This document shows, piece by piece, positions 1 to 12,768 of a stretch of 64,000 nt of DNA; position 1 is the first letter of the stretch; the number at the start of each line of letters is the position of its first letter. The notes below the pieces were generated by a model. It was not told where the DNA came from and ran no database searches. It was given only the letters and a program-made list of their open reading frames with translations. Location: NCBI RefSeq assembly GCF_963678635.1, contig NC_087063.1, positions 68,986,727 to 69,050,726 on the forward strand. Reading direction: 5' to 3'. This stretch comes from Symsagittifera roscoffensis (Eukaryota > Xenacoelomorpha > Acoela > Convolutidae). The position numbers and the translations under genes are program-made.

Positions 1-2765
1 AATTCGCAACCAACCAGTCATAACCGAGAGAAAATTTTTCAGACACCGGGAAAACGTTTTCCACATTGATATCTTACTTTCAAAAAGTAATGGTTAAGAC
101 TCAATGTGTAGTGCGTCCGGTATTATATTAGTAATGTAAAACTAGAGCAAAATCTGCTTCCACAAAATTTTCAATTGGCTTGATAGTTTTTGATGATACT
201 TAAAGCAACGTTATAACAGCTAATTTTGACTACTCATGAACAATTTTATATGCTGGTATATCTCAATAGATACTACGACAGGGAAAACTGCATCAAATTT
301 GAAATGTCATAACTTTGTACACAACTGACCTTTTAAAAATTCATAACTAGTTCACAATTTAAAAAAGGAAAAACAACAACATGCTTCAAAAAAACATAAA
401 ATCATCAAGTGTTTGTCAACTGAAAATAAACAATCAAGTTGCTGACTGCAGGAAACCCTTTTGTTGCTTTGATTTGATATTGGATCAAAAATTTTGTTAC
501 ATTAAAAAAAAGTACCAAGTTTCGCGGCGTAAATTTTCGATAGAAAAGATTTAAGCAACGAAAAATTGGGCAACCTTTTTTACGTGAGCTGTTTTGTTGC
601 TAAATTGATATACTGCGAACAAAGCTAAGAGTGATGTCCACCCAGTCATGTGCTTCAGGCGGTATTAAAGTTAAATGTTTTCTCATTTTATTAAATTTTT
701 TGCCATTTTATTATGATTATTTTTAATTATGGCGACAAGAATGTGCCCGGCATATAGAGATGAAATTTTCTTTTGGACTTTGTTTACTAATTACGACAAG
801 GACTTGCGCGGCACATAGAGGTGAAACCTGTCTTATTGACTTTGCTAGATAATTAAAAAAAGGTTAGCTTATTTTGTTACGGTAAAAACTTTTGACTTTT
901 GAAACGATATGGGAGCATTTGATGCAATATTTTTGGCAGGTGACACGTTAGGAAAAAAATTCGCAACCAACCAGTCATAACCGAGAGAAAATTTTTCAGA
1001 CACCGGGAAAACGTTTTCCACATTGATATCTTACTTTCAAAAAGTAATGGTTAAGACTCAATGTGTAGTGCGTCCGGTATTATATTAGTAATGTAAAACT
1101 AGAGCAAAATCTGCTTCCACAAAATTTTCAATTGGCTTGATAGTTTTTGATGATACTTAAAGCAACGTTATAACAGCTAATTTTGACTACTCATGAACAA
1201 TTTTATATGCTGGTATATCTCAATAGATACTACGACAGGGAAAACTGCATCAAATTTGAAATGTCATAACTTTGTACACAACTGACCTTTTAAAAATTCA
1301 TAACTAGTTCACAATTTAAAAAAGGAAAAACAACAACATGCTTCAAAAAAACATAAAATCATCAAGTGTTTGTCAACTGAAAATAAACAATCAAGTTGCT
1401 GACTGCAGGAAACCCTTTTGTTGCTTTGATTTGATATTGGATCAAAAATTTTGTTACATTAAAAAAAAGTACCAAGTTTCGCGGCGTAAATTTTCGATAG
1501 AAAAGATTTAAGCAACGAAAAATTGGGCAACCTTTTTTACGTGAGCTGTTTTGTTGCTAAATTGATATACTACGACTAAAGCTAAGAGTGCTGTCATTCC
1601 AGTCGTGTGCTTCCAGGCGGTATTAAATTTAAATTTTTTCTCATTTTATACACTTTTTTGCCATTTTATTATGATTATTTTTAATTATGGCGACAAGAAT
1701 ATGCCCGCCATATAGAGATGAAATTTTCTTTTTGGTTTTGTTTACTAATTACGACAAGGACTTGCGCGGCATATAGAGGTGAAACCTTTCTTATTGACTT
1801 TGCTAGATAATTAAAAAAGGTTAGCTTATTTTGTTATGGTAAAAACGTTTGACTTTTGAAACGAAATGGGAGCATTTGATGCAATATTTTTGGCAGGTGA
1901 CACATTAGGAAAAAAATTCACAACCAACTAGTCATAACCGAGAGAAAATTTTTTAGACCCCGGGAAAACGTTTTACACATTGATATCTTACTTTCAAAAA
2001 GTAATGGTTGAGGCTCAATGTGTAGTGCGTCCGGTATTATATCAGTCATGTAAAACTAGAGCAAAATCTGCTTCCAGAAAATTTTCAATTGGCATGATAG
2101 TTTTTGATTATACTTAACGCAACGTTACAACAGCTAATTTTGAAAACTAATGAACAATTTTATATGCTGGTATATCTCAATAGATACTACGACAGAGAAA
2201 ACTGCATCAAACTTGAAATGTCATAACTTTGTACAAAACTGACCTTTTAAAAATTCATAATTAGTTCACTCTTAAAAAAAGGAAAAACAACAACAATATG
2301 CTTCCAAAAAACAACATAAGATTATCAAATATTTGTCGATTGAAAAAAAAACAATCATGTTGCTGAATGCAAGAAACACTTGTTGCTTTGATTTGATATT
2401 GGATCAAAAATTTTGTTATATTAAAAAAAAGTACAAAGTTTCGCGGCGTAATTTTTCGATAGAGAAAACTTAAGCAATGAAATTTCGAGAAACTTTTTTT
2501 TCCGTGAGGTGTTTTGGTAAATAGATATAAGAACAAAGCAAAGACTGCTGTCCATCCAGTCGTGTGCTTCCAGGCGGTATTAATTTTATTTATGAATTTT
2601 TTTTCTCATTTTATCAATTTTTTGCCAATAATTATGATTATTTTTAATTATGGTGACAAGATTATGCCCGGCATGTAGATATGAAATCTTTCTTTTTGAC
2701 CCTGTTTACTAATTGCGATAAGGACTTGCGTGGCATATAGAGGTGAAATCTTTCTTTTTGATTTT
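1..2765. repeat. 957-bp tandem repeat, about 2.9 copies
   Basis: Three successive units begin with AATTCGCAACC or AATTCACAACC at positions 1, 958 and 1915, giving a period of 957 bp. Copies 1 and 2 are almost identical for their first ~600 bp and then differ by scattered substitutions and small indels. Copy 3 is visibly more diverged and loses similarity after about 2765. No unit holds a convincing ORF; the 91-codon minus-strand frame near 2261-2536 is a low-complexity F/L-rich shadow. The array starts exactly at base 1, so it may continue to the left. It looks like satellite or segmentally amplified noncoding DNA. Confidence 0.93.
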
Positions 2766-3100
2766 GTTGTAAAGTTTCAGGCAAAAACACATCTACAAAT
2801 TTGTTAATGCCAAGTAAATCGTAATTCAAAAGAAGCGTGTTCTCATTGGCCGAAACGAAAACCGCCAGATGATAGCAAAAAAATTAGAGAAACAGCAAAA
2901 CTTTGAATCTTTTCCCTTATTGTGTCCGGGCTTGCACAATCTTTCCATAGCTCCTACGTTTTTAACGTCATCGTGTATGACAAGAAAACAGTTTACTTCA
3001 CAAGCTTTTTATTCTTAGTTTACCGGCATTTCTGGTTACCTTTACCTTTTCTGTGGAGTATCTGAAAGTTTTAATTTCTTACATGTATTGTTTCTAAGTT
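2766..3100. other. unique noncoding spacer
   Basis: The 957-bp repeat ends here. I see no ORF, splice-bounded exon or repeat structure before the motif cluster that starts near 3100. Confidence 0.5.
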
Positions 3101-3800
3101 CTGAAATTCTTTATTTCATATCTGATCAAAAATTTGAAATCAGATCCGAAATAATGATCTGAAATAGATATTTTAGAACTGAAATAACCTTCAAAAACAA
3201 AATTTCAGATCTGAAATTAGATCTGAGAAACTTTTTTTAAATTATAATTTTTGCACTTCGAGCTTTAATGTTTTATTTTTTACTTGAGTTTTTTAGATTA
3301 ACTAGCGGTAAAAAAAATTCCGAACAATTTCGAAAACTGTTTTTTTCGAACTAAATTTTTCGTTCAACTGTAAAAAAATGTTTTCAAAAACTGTTACAAC
3401 AAATCAAATTTTTTATTTATCATGCGCTATTTATGCATTTCCAATGTTTATCTCAATCGTGGAGAAATATATTTTGGCAGTCTCGCATTGGAGATTTTCC
3501 TGACTACTTGCTAGTAGCTAGCAGAAGCTGTCCGATCCAAAAGTATCAAAAATAGCAAAACTGAGCCAAAATCATTGGTTTAGCAGATCTAAAATAACCA
3601 AGAAAGATTAAATTTTATATCTGAAAAAAGATATGAAACAGATTTTTTTCAGATCTGAAATAACGAAGAAAAACAAAAATTCAGAACTGAAATCAGACCC
3701 TCCTCAAAGTATCCAAGCGTTATTTAATTATTTCACAGCCCATTTCAGATCTGGAATTTAGAACTGAAAAAGTTTATTCCAGATCTGAAATAGAAAGTTT
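3100..3800. repeat. dispersed AGATCTGAAAT motif cluster
   Basis: The motif (C)AGATCTGAAAT and near variants (AGAACTGAAAT, GATCCGAAAT, ATCTGGAAT) recur more than ten times, concentrated at 3115-3230 and 3590-3795, with irregular spacing. AGATCT is itself palindromic. There is no coding potential. It resembles a decayed minisatellite or the remains of a transposon with subterminal repeats. Confidence 0.7.
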
Positions 3801-4379
3801 GCTAGGTACGGGTACTGTTTCAAAACAGCAGTTAATTTGCTTCCTTAGTGATCAATTAGTTTTAACTTTTTTTGAGAAAAGCCAGGTTGACATTTCTGAG
3901 GTTTACTGATTTTGCAAAATAAAAACCCTTTCCCTGGGAAACCAAATGCTTCTTGACCTGACCTTGCCAATGTCAATGAATTTGAATCAGTGTTACATCT
4001 CTATTGCTGAGTTGATGGTTAGCTATAAAAAATGCAGTATCAAAATTGGTGTAACTCTATGAACATCTGTATGAAGGTTTGTACATTTGTCAAGGATGTT
4101 GATCATAGTGCATTGATATAAACGTTCAGTTCATTGAAGATTTTTTCAGTAAACTTCCGTTTTCTGCAGTGTAATTTTGCAACACGACCAATTTAGATAT
4201 AAAGTTTGATTGAAAGTTAATAGCAAACAACTACAGAAGAACAGCAGATTACTATAAGAAACTGCTGTTGTAAATAATAGCCTAATGTCTACAAAATCAA
4301 AGACATATGAAATGTAATTTAAAAACATAAAAGCACAAATTGAGGATGCCAGTGAATAAAACTTCCATCGAAAATGCCG
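3801..4379. other. 3' flank of the TRIM-like gene
   Basis: AT-rich sequence downstream of the minus-strand TRIM-like stop codon. It presumably holds the 3' UTR, but I could not fix a clear AATAAA polyadenylation hexamer on the minus strand. The short ORFs here have no recognisable content. Confidence 0.4.
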
Positions 4380-6013
4380 TTAGATGGGCTGAAAATCGAA
4401 TTTCAAAACAACTGGTTGACCTTCAAACCATTTTTCTCCACGAGTTGCAAAAACTGTGTAATCGTCAACTGGGCATATAACAGTCGTCTTCTCCAACGGG
4501 GATACATTTTCGACCTCTTCCAGCTTTGTTTCCTTTCCCTCGTCTACTTTTGCCAAATCTGTTCCAAGGTTTATTTTATACATCCGGGAGAGTGATGCAC
4601 CCTCGCTCTCTCCCACGCATATATATCCCTCAAGTTGAGAATCAATTGGCATCCAAAGCAGAGAGTAAATCCTCGTCACACAAGCAGCAAATACATACTT
4701 GATTGATTGAGGTTTCAGGGTGGTACTTGAAGATAAAGATGATGATGTTGAGGCCGCTATTGAATGACAATGTGACTGTGATGGCAGTGTGACTACTGCT
4801 ATTTTTTTGTTCAAACCACAACTCAATAGGAGCGTGTTCTCATTAACCAATGTAAAACCATTCCAATAAATCCCTTCATGTACGCTTATTTCAAGCGAAA
4901 CAGTTTCCATTCTCTTCTTGTTTTTGTAAACGGTTACGCTGCGCCACTTCCGATCATCTTTATTCCTGTTATCAAATACAGACAGAGCCAACGTGTCATG
5001 AAAGGAGGACAAATACCAGATCACACCACTGCCATTAAGCACTCCTTGAGTATCTAGCTCTGATTTCTTTTTAAAACTGAATTGATCCAATTCCTCAACT
5101 TTTTTAAAGTAAGTTCCACCGTCCTCTCTAATCACTCCGTACATAATACTTCCATCGTTTACAGTTATATCCCACAGCCAGTTTTCCTTTTCTCTCAACT
5201 CATTCCACTCCATTGTCCTCTTTACTTCCAACTTTTCATTTTTATCGTTCAGTCTCAGTACCGTTATTGTGTTTAAAAAATTAAAGCACATCAATTCTCT
5301 AGACTCCGCATTAAAAACCGCCTTATCACACCTAACAATCTTATCGCCTATCCAAGTCTCCTTCACACCAGTCAACCTTTTCCTTTTCTTATCTTCAATT
5401 ACCAATTTTTTTCCAGCACTAACACCGTCACTTCTCCCAGTTACAGAGCTTCCTCCAGGAGAACTAGTAATATTGTCAGTCATTCTAGGGCCAGATGTTC
5501 CTCTTGAAGTATTGGCGCCCTGGTTCAACTGATTTGGTGAACCATCAGACTTGGAGTCCACAACCTCGTCTCCGAAAATTCGCTCATAAGTAGCCTCGAT
5601 TTCAGAAAATTGCGATAAAATTTTCCGTTTATAATTTTGGACATTTGCCATTTGTGCCAACAGGTGATTTCTGACATCGCGGGACTTTTGCTCTATATCT
5701 CGCGCCGATTTACATTTCAGAACAGCTTTCTGTGCTCGCTCTGCTGATTGAATCTGGTCAATGCAAGGCTGCCATTCCTGTAGAACTCCAGTCATATTCA
5801 CACATTCTAACCTGTAAGCTGCAATGCGTGCTTCAACTTCCTTCTGGGGTCTCATGTATATTGACATTGTGCTGATATTGTGTTTTTTCCAGTCACTGTG
5901 TTTTTCATCCCAACACAGAGCACAGATAGCCTCCGAGCACTCGTTGCAGTAGAATCTAATGGATTCAGATGGGTGTAAGTCGCAATAGCTTACTGAAGCT
6001 GTCTTGGGTCGCT
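4380..6013 (-). CDS. TRIM-like protein, exon 2: B-box, coiled coil, propeller-like C-terminus
   Basis: Last coding exon of a two-exon gene. It begins after a TGTGTTTCAG acceptor and enters in phase 1, matching the donor of the RING exon at 12769. The joined protein is 641 aa. Residues ~108-142 form a B-box type 2 zinc finger: CDLH, then C120-x2-C123, C128-x2-C131 and a closing H136/H142 pair. Residues ~147-250 are helical and charged, as in a TRIM coiled coil. Residues ~250-300 are Ser/Gly-rich and probably disordered. The rest contains W/Y-rich beta-strand-like repeats that suggest a propeller, but no clear NHL or SPRY signature. RING plus B-box plus coiled coil is the tripartite module of TRIM E3 ubiquitin ligases. 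The substrate is unknown. An ATG-initiated reading from 5867 would lack the B-box and is probably not the true start. Confidence 0.85.
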
Positions 6014-8500
6014 CTGAAACACAGCCGTTTATTTTCTGAAAAAGTAGATCAACGCGAATTGACTACCTTACCTTCGTTTAACAGCTCTATTCATATACAT
6101 AATGGAAAAATGCTTATCAAAAAATTTAATCCACGAAAATCTAACGACAATAAATTTCTTTTCAAAAAATTTTCTGGCGAACCAGGCTTACAATTCACGT
6201 GAACATGGGTTAAAAAACAAAAACAGCAAGTTTTAGTTTTGAATTCTAGGGAAGGATAAAGGCACACTTGAAGACTTTCAAAATTTGTCAAATTACAAGA
6301 TCCTTATTTCTTGGATTTAAAAAAATTCCACATTTGACCCAAAAATAGCCAGAATCTATGTGTTTTAATTTCATGAAACATTAAAACTTACTTGAAGCAA
6401 AAACTTAGACCATATAATTCTTGCAATGATTTCAGAAAAACTGCAGTCATATATGAAACTTTTTACTAATGCTTATGAGTAAAATCAGTTGAATGATAAG
6501 AAAACACCACTGTCAACAATCATCTGTTAAAAACTAGGGGCCCAACTAAAGCTAGTGATACATTTTTGATATTTTTAGAATATGTTGTACTGATGCGGGA
6601 TGGCAGTCGTAATTTTGAAAGTTTCAGAAATTGGTCTTTCACCAAAACACTAGTGGCTTTGCTAATAAATTAACGGATTCATGTAGGGAAGACTTTTGCT
6701 CGGTCTTTCAACTGCACTCAATGTCAAATTTGGCAGGGTAGTTTTCAAGAGAAATGGAAAAATTTCGGAAAAACGATAAAAATTTGAAAAATGGATTTTA
6801 ATAAGGCCATACATACGGTCTTTTTAGAAAAAACGGTGTAATCGGTCACAAAAATATACAAATTTCACATTTCTCGAGGCTATGACTTTTTCTAAAGAAA
6901 CGAAATCGTGCTAGATTAAGCCGAAAGAAGCTTATAACCTGATAATTTGATTGTACTGTTGATCTCAGAATTGGCAGGTACTTTTCGAGAAGGATCAAAA
7001 AGTTTCCCAAAATTGTCAAGTTCAAATGTATGATTTATCCGAAAGTTATACATATTTTTGGACATGATGGCTTAGACAAACTGGACATGATGGCTTAGAA
7101 AACCCAAAACGATTTTTAATTTCCGTTCTTTGGATAATTCCGAGTCGGATGCTCTTCTACTGGGCCCTAAGGGGCCCACAGAGCATCCTACAAGATTTGC
7201 AATAGAAAGTTTTTTTTAAAAAATTCGTTTTTGACTTTTTTTCAGGTTTTTTTTCGTATTAGTTTCAGCAATTTCATTATCTTTCACACCAAATCATGAA
7301 ACTTTGCGGCAGCTTACAATGAATGCTAGTAATTCAAACTTTCTATCGGACTATATATGACGTAAACTAAGCTAATGTAGGACAGATCTGAATTAAAAAT
7401 TCTGTTTTTTACTACAAATTTCGGTTTAACGACCAAATAAGAAAATTCTACAACAAAAAAACTTCTAAAAAACAAACTGGACCTTCATATTACCCAACGG
7501 GAAACTCGTTTTTGATTTTCATTAATTTTCAATTTCCACAATTTTTCATTTTTTCGAACCTTAGATGACCGTCTGGAAAAGTGAAATTTTTAATTTTTGC
7601 GAAAGCGAAAAAAAATTATGCCAAACAGTTTAAAGCATCATACAACACGTCTAAGGCACTATTAGAAAGTTCTTCTTGACCAACGCCGAAAAAGTTACTG
7701 AATTAGAGATAATTGAAAAAATCACTTTTTTGGGTAGCTGGGAAAAGGCCCAAAAATGGCAAAACCCATCTTAACAAAACTATCAAAAAGTGACATTAAC
7801 AAACTTCCATTATTTCCAGGGTCTAGGGTCTCATTCAAAAAATTTGGGAATTTTAGCGGGGAGTTTTCGAGCAACCGACTATTTTTTTTAAAGTAGGAAC
7901 AATAAACTGGCCAAAGTCAAATATTCCGAGGGGGCCCCTGCCCCCTCTCAATGGGTTTATATAGCGTCGTGGGAACTCGCCTATTAAGGCCCGAAAATGT
8001 TTAATCCGATACACATCTTGACCCTCTATGAATTTTTTTCAACAAACATGATTTGTGCATAAAAACGCCCAAAAACTAAGTTTCCACAGACTTCGTGCTC
8101 GGAACAAAAAAATACCATCAATCATAGTTTTAGACTAATAGGGACGATGATTCCGGATCCACTTTCCTCAATGCTTAAAACATTGTGCAAAAATCTTTCC
8201 AAACTGACCAAAAAGGTAATTTTTAAACCCTCACAATTTTGGGAAAACTTATCAAAGATCAAATCTGTTTTATTTTAAGCTCAAAACATCGATGGCATTC
8301 AGGCAATATCAAAAATCCCGTCAAAAATTGCTATCTAAGAAAATCGATATTTGTCTGGAGAGAAATAGAAATTGAGCAGAAAAATTCTGTCACTTGTTTG
8401 AAAGCCGGGAAAATGAACCACAGAATCGGATTTAAGTATACAAATCGTAATAATAAAAAAATATCAAATTGATTACAGTAACAGTGAACATCGCCGGGGT
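6014..8500 (-). other. 3' part of the 6.75-kb TRIM intron
   Basis: Intron sequence between the acceptor at 6014 and the repeats further right. It is AT-rich with many A/T homopolymers and no supported exon. A second acceptor-like TTTTTCAG lies at ~6036, but using it would put the exon out of phase with the RING donor. A short GC-rich palindrome containing GGGCCC twice sits at ~7164-7180. The 77-codon frame at 8239 looks random. Confidence 0.6.
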
Positions 8501-8960
8501 TCGGGTAGTCGATATATGCTTCGACCGACTCGATATCTTTGATTCGAACATCTTGACCAAAAATTTTGTTTTTACCAGCTCGATCGAAGGAAAAATAGAT
8601 TCAACTGTGTTCGATCAAAGCGTGCTATTTTTCGCCCGGATCTAACCAAACTGGCTATGCTGTCACCACTCAACCAAAGAAATGTTGTTTTTAAGCTGTG
8701 TTCGAAACAAACGTGCTATGTTTCGGCAACTAGCACGACTCAAATTGGCCATGTTTTGACTACCGAGTCGAGAAAAGAAAATGAAAAATAATTTCGACTG
8801 ATTGATCTAAGCGTGCTATGTCCAACTCGGCCCAAACTGGTTATATTTTCACCAGCTCGGCCGAGAGAAAACTGTCTTCAATTGTGTTCGACACATGCGT
8901 ACTATATTTTGAACGACTCGAAATAAACTACTGGTTCAAACAAACCGAACTTTTAAGGTC
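8501..8960. repeat. degenerate ~110-bp tandem repeat in intron
   Basis: About four diverged units share, in order, a TGTTCGA-like start, GCGTGCTAT or CGTGCTATG, an ACTCGGCC- or CTCAA-like block, an AACTGGCTATG-like block and CACCAGCTCG. Examples start near 8540, 8690, 8800 and 8890. The region is noticeably more CG-dinucleotide-rich than the surrounding intron. No coding potential. Confidence 0.65.
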
Positions 8961-9771
8961 GCGTTTATCCAGTGTTTAGGGACTAAACATAATAGTAACA
9001 ATTTAATTATCATTTCTATGCCCTTCTCTCATAATAATAATAAAAAAAACATTATAAAACATTGTATGTTGCGTGCTAAAAATTATCTACCGTAAAGATT
9101 CAGCAAACAAACTAGAAAGAAAACTTAAATCCAACGGCTTTTTAACCTCGCTTGAACATTGCTCGACATTGAAAAAAATCATCCTATACAAATCCTTTAA
9201 CCAAAAAAAAACCATCAAAAATGGTAAGCTAAAAAGCCGATTTTTCTATAGAAAGAAAAACAACACAAGCACAATTACCATGGCCTGGAACCAGAACAAC
9301 AACATTTGTAATAAGAAAAGAATTAATTAATTACAACTTTTAAAAACTCATTGGTAGTTTCAAATGAAATCCATAGCTTATCTTGTTTCACCTTGGTTAT
9401 TTAATTTAGCAGTCTGCTTGTTCCTTCTCTAACTTGATTTCATAAGATCAAATAATGAAGTAAGCTTGCCAATTAGCACTTATTTTCAAAGATTTAACAA
9501 TCAATTTGATGTTCTTTTCTACCCAAAAATGATGTCCCAAAAAGAGCACACTGCAAGTCCAAAAAAGTTTGCTGTATATTTCTAGTGAAACTATGTTCTA
9601 CCGGGCTCTGTTCCAACTGATTAAATTTTTTCTACCCAAAATTGATGCCCTAAAAGAAAACACTTAAACTGTTTAAGACAAAAAAATTTCCAGTATATTT
9701 CTAATAAAATTTTGTTTTACCGTGTTTGATCTATATTAAACTATTTTAAGCGATAAAAACTATAAAAATCA
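8961..9771. other. intron, no feature recognised
   Basis: AT-rich intronic DNA. A pair of similar ~110-bp segments around 9525-9600 and 9630-9720 share a TCTACCCAAAA start and an ACCG end, suggesting a small local duplication. An 85-codon plus-strand frame at 9073 is Lys/Asn-rich, compositional and not supported. Confidence 0.45.
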
Positions 9772-11108
9772 ACTAGCGTGTAACGCACCTGCGGTGCTTC
9801 GAGTTTTTAACAAATTATTAAAACCGCAGTTATTGGAAATAATGTCTGTATCCTTTGAGTGTACTCTGACAGCACTTAATTAAAGGACTGGTAATTTCAA
9901 ATTTTGTAAAAAAAAAAAAGTTTATTTTTTTCTTAACTTTGAAAAACCATAAAATTCTTTGAAGTTCACTGAAAAATTTTAAATTAACATTAAAAAACGC
10001 CATAACTCGGAAATTTAAAGTAAATGCGCAGTCACAATGGAATGCAAAACCTGCAACTCCTGATAGTACTCTAACAGTACCCAACTACAGCGGTGGGATT
10101 TCAAATTGAGAAACTTTTTGAAGAAAAAAAATCATTAAAAAAGTGATGTCTCAAAAACACAAAAGGTTTGAGCAGTCATATTTCGAGGCAAAATTTGTAA
10201 CCCTTGAGATCCTGCGAGTACTCTGACAGCCTCTACTACAAAAACGGACATTTCAAATTTTGAAAATTTTTTGAAAAATCAAAAAAGAAACGTCAATTCT
10301 CGAAAACTATAAGGATTTGAGCAGTCATATTCAAAGGTAAGATTCGCAACCCCTGACGGTACCCTCAGAGTTTCCAACTACACGATACATACTTGAAAAT
10401 TTTTGAAAACTTTAAAATATAATTTTTTGAAAATTTTTGAACAAAAATCATAAAAAACGTCAGATCTCGAAAACTGTAAGGATGTGAGCAGTCATACTCA
10501 GAGGCAAGATTTGCAACCCCTAAGTGTACCCTCAGAATTTCCAACTACACGACACAGATATTTTAATTTTTTGAATATTTTTAAATCTAAGTTTTTTGAA
10601 AATTTTTGAAAAAAATCATGAAAAACATCATATCTCGAGAACTATAAGGATTTGAGCAGTCATATTCAGAGGCAAGATTTGCACCACTAGGGGTACCCTC
10701 AGGATTTCCAACTACACGATAGAGATCTTCTAATTTTTTGAATATTTTTAAATCTAAGTTTTGAACGTTTTTGAAAAAAAAAATCATAAAAAACGTCATA
10801 TCTCGGAAACTACAAGGATTTGAGAAGTGAGGTTTGGAGACAAGATTCGCAATCCCTGAGAGTACCCTGACACAACCCAACTACAGGGTTGAGAATATCC
10901 AATGTTGCGAAACTTTTCTCAAATTTGCTCATATCAAAACTGATGAAGTAATCCTCGACATCAAACTGGAAAATCGAAAAAGCTGTTTTACCATTGCAAT
11001 GTACGATATAGCTTACACGTGAAAAAATTTTTTCGTTAAACATGCAAAAATAATACGTTGAAAAGGCTTAAACATGGCGAGATAATGAAGCTCGCATTTA
11101 AAAATATA
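9772..11108. repeat. minisatellite-bearing interspersed element, copy 1
   Basis: It starts with TAACGCACCTGCGGTGC (the GCACC/GGTGC arms form a hairpin). It contains repeated ~110-170-bp units with the shared blocks TCTCGAAAACTA, AAGGATTTGAGCAGTCATA, AGTACCCTGA and CCAACTACA. It ends with a unique block that includes ACGATATAGCTTA, TTCGTTAAACATGCAAAAAT and CGCATTTAAAAATATAACTA. The same start, internal repeat and end recur immediately afterwards. This layout suggests a non-autonomous transposon with an internal minisatellite. Confidence 0.8.
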
Positions 11109-12425
11109 ACTAACATGTTACGCACCTCCGGTGCTTTGAATTTTTGACATATCATGAAAAACCGCATATATTGGAAACCAGATCTGCAGGCTTTTAGTGT
11201 ACTCTGACAGCACCCAATTACAGGGTTGGTAATTTCAAAATTTATGGACTTTTTTAAATTTCAATTTTCTGTCAACTCTCGAAAACTACGAATATCTAAG
11301 CAGTCAAATTTGGAGTCAATATTTACAACTCCTGGGAGTACCCTGATAGCACCCAACTACAGGGAAAGGAATTTTAAATTTTGAAAAAAAAAAAATTTTT
11401 TTTTGAAAATTTTTTAAAAACTCATAAACATAATATCTCGAAAACTACAAGGTATTGAGCACTCATAAAGAGAAGTATGGTTTCCATCCCTGAGAGTACT
11501 CTGATAGCCCCAACTACACAACTACAGGGTGGGTTGAAAAAAAAATTAATTTAATTTTTTTGAATTTTTTTGAAAACTACAAAAAACGTCATCTCGAAAA
11601 CTACAAGGATTTGGACTAGGAGGCAAGATTCGCAACCTATGAGAGTACCCTGACAGCACCCAACAACAGGGTAAAAGATTTTAAAATTTTTAAGAAAAAA
11701 TTAATTATATTTTTGAAAATTTTTTGAAATCATAGAAAACGTAATGACTCGAAACCTGCAAGTATTTGAGCAGTCATACTTGCAGCAATGTTCGCAACCC
11801 TAGAGAGTACTCTGATAGTCCCCAACTACAGGGTTGTGAATTTCAAATTTTGAAGAAAAAAAATCGTTCGAGTTTTCTAAAAAAAATTGAAAAAATCACA
11901 AAAAACGTCATATCTCGAAAACTACAAGGATTTGAGCAGTCATACTTGGAGGCAATAGCTGAGAGTACTCTGATAGCCCCCAACTACAGTAATGGGAATT
12001 TCAAATTTTGAAGAAAAAAAAATATTTATTTTTTTTTGAAATTTTTTTGAAAAAATCTCAGAAAACGTAATATCTCGAAAACTATTTTATCTCGGTAACT
12101 TTTTTGTAATTTGATTTTCTGAAAATTTTTGAAAAAAATCGCTAAAATTGTTGTATCTCTTACACTAAAAGGATTTGAGCATTCATAATTGGAGACGAAA
12201 TTCGCAACCTTTTGGGGAATTCTGACAGCATCCCACTATTGGGCTGCTTATTTTAAACTCGGTGGAATAATCACTGAATTCGAACTAAAAAATCGATAAT
12301 ATTTTAACCATTGTAATATACGATATAGCTTAAACGTGAAAAAAGTTTTCGTTAAACATGCAAAAATCTTACGTTGAAAACGTTTAAACATGGTGAGATA
12401 GTGAAGCCCGCATTCAAATATATAA
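11109..12425. repeat. minisatellite-bearing interspersed element, copy 2
   Basis: Second, head-to-tail copy of the element at 9772. It starts with GTTACGCACCTCCGGTGC, carries about eight internal repeat units and ends with the same ACGATATAGCTTA...AAACATGCAAAAAT block at ~12320-12365. The two copies differ in the number and spacing of internal units, as expected of minisatellites. ORFs on either strand inside are shadows of the repeats. Confidence 0.8.
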
Positions 12426-12768
12426 TAGATAGATAATAGATTGACAAAGTCGATAGATAGTTAGAACAGTGAAAAAGAAAATTGGAAAAAATAAATGGAA
12501 AAAATTGACAGCTGTTAATGATCGAAATTTTTGTTGAAGTTATCACATATACTGGAAACAAGATCAATGCGTTTTTTTGCGCTTTTGCATGGGAATCCAT
12601 CAATTTTGAAAAAAAAAAGAAATCATTCACGTTTTTGCTACTATTATACTTTTGCCGTTCGATAACGGATAACTTGTCTCAGAAGATGAGAAAAAAATCA
12701 TCTCGACCTACCTAAGAGACAATCATTTTGCTGTTTTACAGTCAAAAACAATAAAGAACACATCATAC

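Noticed and set aside
129-145. Insulin-family membership of the secreted protein (positions are residues of the 174-aa protein)
   Set aside because: CC-x5-C-x8-C differs from the insulin A-chain CC-x3-C-x8-C and no B-chain cysteine pair is present; only a loose resemblance.
4374-4595. Plus-strand 73-codon ORF over the TRIM 3' end
   Set aside because: Antisense to a well supported coding exon, no motif or start context.
10587-11043. Minus- and plus-strand ORFs of 60-100 codons in the intron
   Set aside because: They follow the period of the minisatellite units and share repeated peptide blocks, so they are repeat-derived.
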